Of a stretch of DNA of 64,000 nucleotides, positions 63,677 through 64,000 are shown piece by piece. Every line of letters begins with the position of its first letter. Within the stretch, counting starts at the first letter, position 1. Source of the stretch: Burkholderia pyrrocinia (GTDB lineage Bacteria; Pseudomonadota; Gammaproteobacteria; Burkholderiales; Burkholderiaceae). The notes under the pieces are model-generated. The model was given only the letters and a program-made list of their open reading frames with translations, did not search any database and was not told the origin of the DNA. A program made the translations under genes and the position numbers. The stretch covers positions 1,426,001 to 1,490,000 of the forward strand of contig NZ_CP070978.1 in NCBI RefSeq assembly GCF_018417535.1. The letters run 5' to 3'.

Positions 63677-64000
63677 TCACGTTTGCCCGCGCCTCATCGT
63701 CCGGCGACGCTGCAGCCATGCGAGCAACTGTCGCCCATCCGGTTCTCCGAACCAGCGCGCGTGCCCGATCAGGTAACCGTCGTACGCGATGTCGACGATC
63801 GCCGGCGCATCGATGATGCAGCCGAAATACGCGACTTCCGACAGCGCGAACTCGGTATGCACGATCGGCAGCAGCGCGACCAGCGCCGCATAAGCGTCGT
63901 CGCTCAGCGGTGCGAGCGATTCGTAGCCGTCGAGCAGCGCGTCGATCTGTTCGTATTCGATGCGCCGCGCGTCGGCCGGCGCCATCCAGTCGACCGTATT
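63677..64000 (-). CDS. Phosphotransferase (APH/choline kinase type), C-terminal part
   Basis: The frame enters from the right edge (NTVDWMAPADARRIEYEQID) and ends at 63677; only the last 108 residues are seen. The DWMAPADARRIEYEQIDALL stretch and helical tail HARWFGEPDGRQLLAWLQRR resemble the end of aminoglycoside-phosphotransferase-like kinases common in Burkholderia. The catalytic HGD and DFD motifs would lie outside the window, so substrate and activity cannot be judged. Confidence 0.6.
   Translation of the reverse strand, partial: NTVDWMAPADARRIEYEQIDALLDGYESLAPLSDDAYAALVALLPIVHTEFALSEVAYFGCIIDAPAIVDIAYDGYLIGHARWFGEPDGRQLLAWLQRRRTMRRGQT

Noticed and set aside
63203..63816. Plus-strand ORFs right of the effector cassette
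   Set aside because: No ribosome sites or domains; the second is antisense to the phosphotransferase gene.

Overview
The window is high-GC DNA with dense genes, long antisense reading frames and typical Burkholderia gene families: PhaZ, repeated general porins, DUF4148 and DUF3717 proteins, an AidA/PixA protein and many LysR/TetR regulators. It most resembles an accessory chromosome or variable region of a Burkholderia (B. cepacia complex-like) genome. That placement is inferred from protein families and base composition; no database was searched. There are no rRNAs, canonical tRNAs, complete insertion sequences or CRISPR arrays. Four small regions look decayed: a kdpE tail, a DUF2848 gene, a cupin gene and an ORF after rtcB. 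The AT-rich hipBA leader and the 61.2-63.1 kb block look acquired.

Layout. 0-8 kb: a cNMP-binding protein (cut by the edge), a GST, intracellular PHB depolymerase phaZ, a DUF3761 protein, a 45-aa His-rich secreted peptide, a cupin, and a basic amino acid/histidine ABC transporter (hisJQMP type). A palindrome matching the recalled HutC site lies upstream of the transporter. 8-17 kb: a kdpE fragment, a porin, a HutC-family regulator, a UGT-like glycosyltransferase with a divergent TetR, then a second TetR whose putative operator occurs twice, in front of itself and in front of a DUF3313 lipoprotein-pqiB unit. 17-31 kb: a hydrolase, a LysR, lysP, a diguanylate cyclase behind a perfect FNR-type box, a FUSC exporter, argG, a small P-loop kinase, a PL7 alginate-lyase-like lipoprotein, and a D-malate/tartrate catabolic unit (MFS, dehydrogenase, divergent LysR). 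31-41 kb: hipBA, more regulators, a LysE exporter, a methyltransferase, two frameshifted neighbours and an AidA/PixA protein.

The 39.7-44.6 kb RNA-repair locus is the most unusual part. It has rtcR (CARF plus sigma-54 activator), a gene-free 665-bp leader, a slipin and rtcB. The leader carries inverted ATCGGAT repeats, a near-consensus sigma-54 promoter and a structured RNA segment. That segment contains a 45-nt tRNA acceptor/T-arm minihelix and a full tRNA-like cloverleaf in which the anticodon arm is replaced by a 6-bp stem with a GAAA tetraloop. I infer that RtcR switches on an operon whose first products are tRNA mimics.

44.8-61 kb: DUF1176, an O-methyltransferase, metY, a ZIP transporter, and then a putative metal regulon. 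czcCBA-RS, two DUF4148 proteins, a porin and a small lipoprotein share TGAC-N6-GTCA-like boxes. 61-63.1 kb: a four-gene overlapping low-GC operon encodes a 67-aa protein, a PAAR-type T6SS spike protein, an aspzincin (HExxH) metallopeptidase and a secreted OmpA-like protein. This looks like an orphan T6SS effector/immunity cassette. The window ends inside a phosphotransferase gene.
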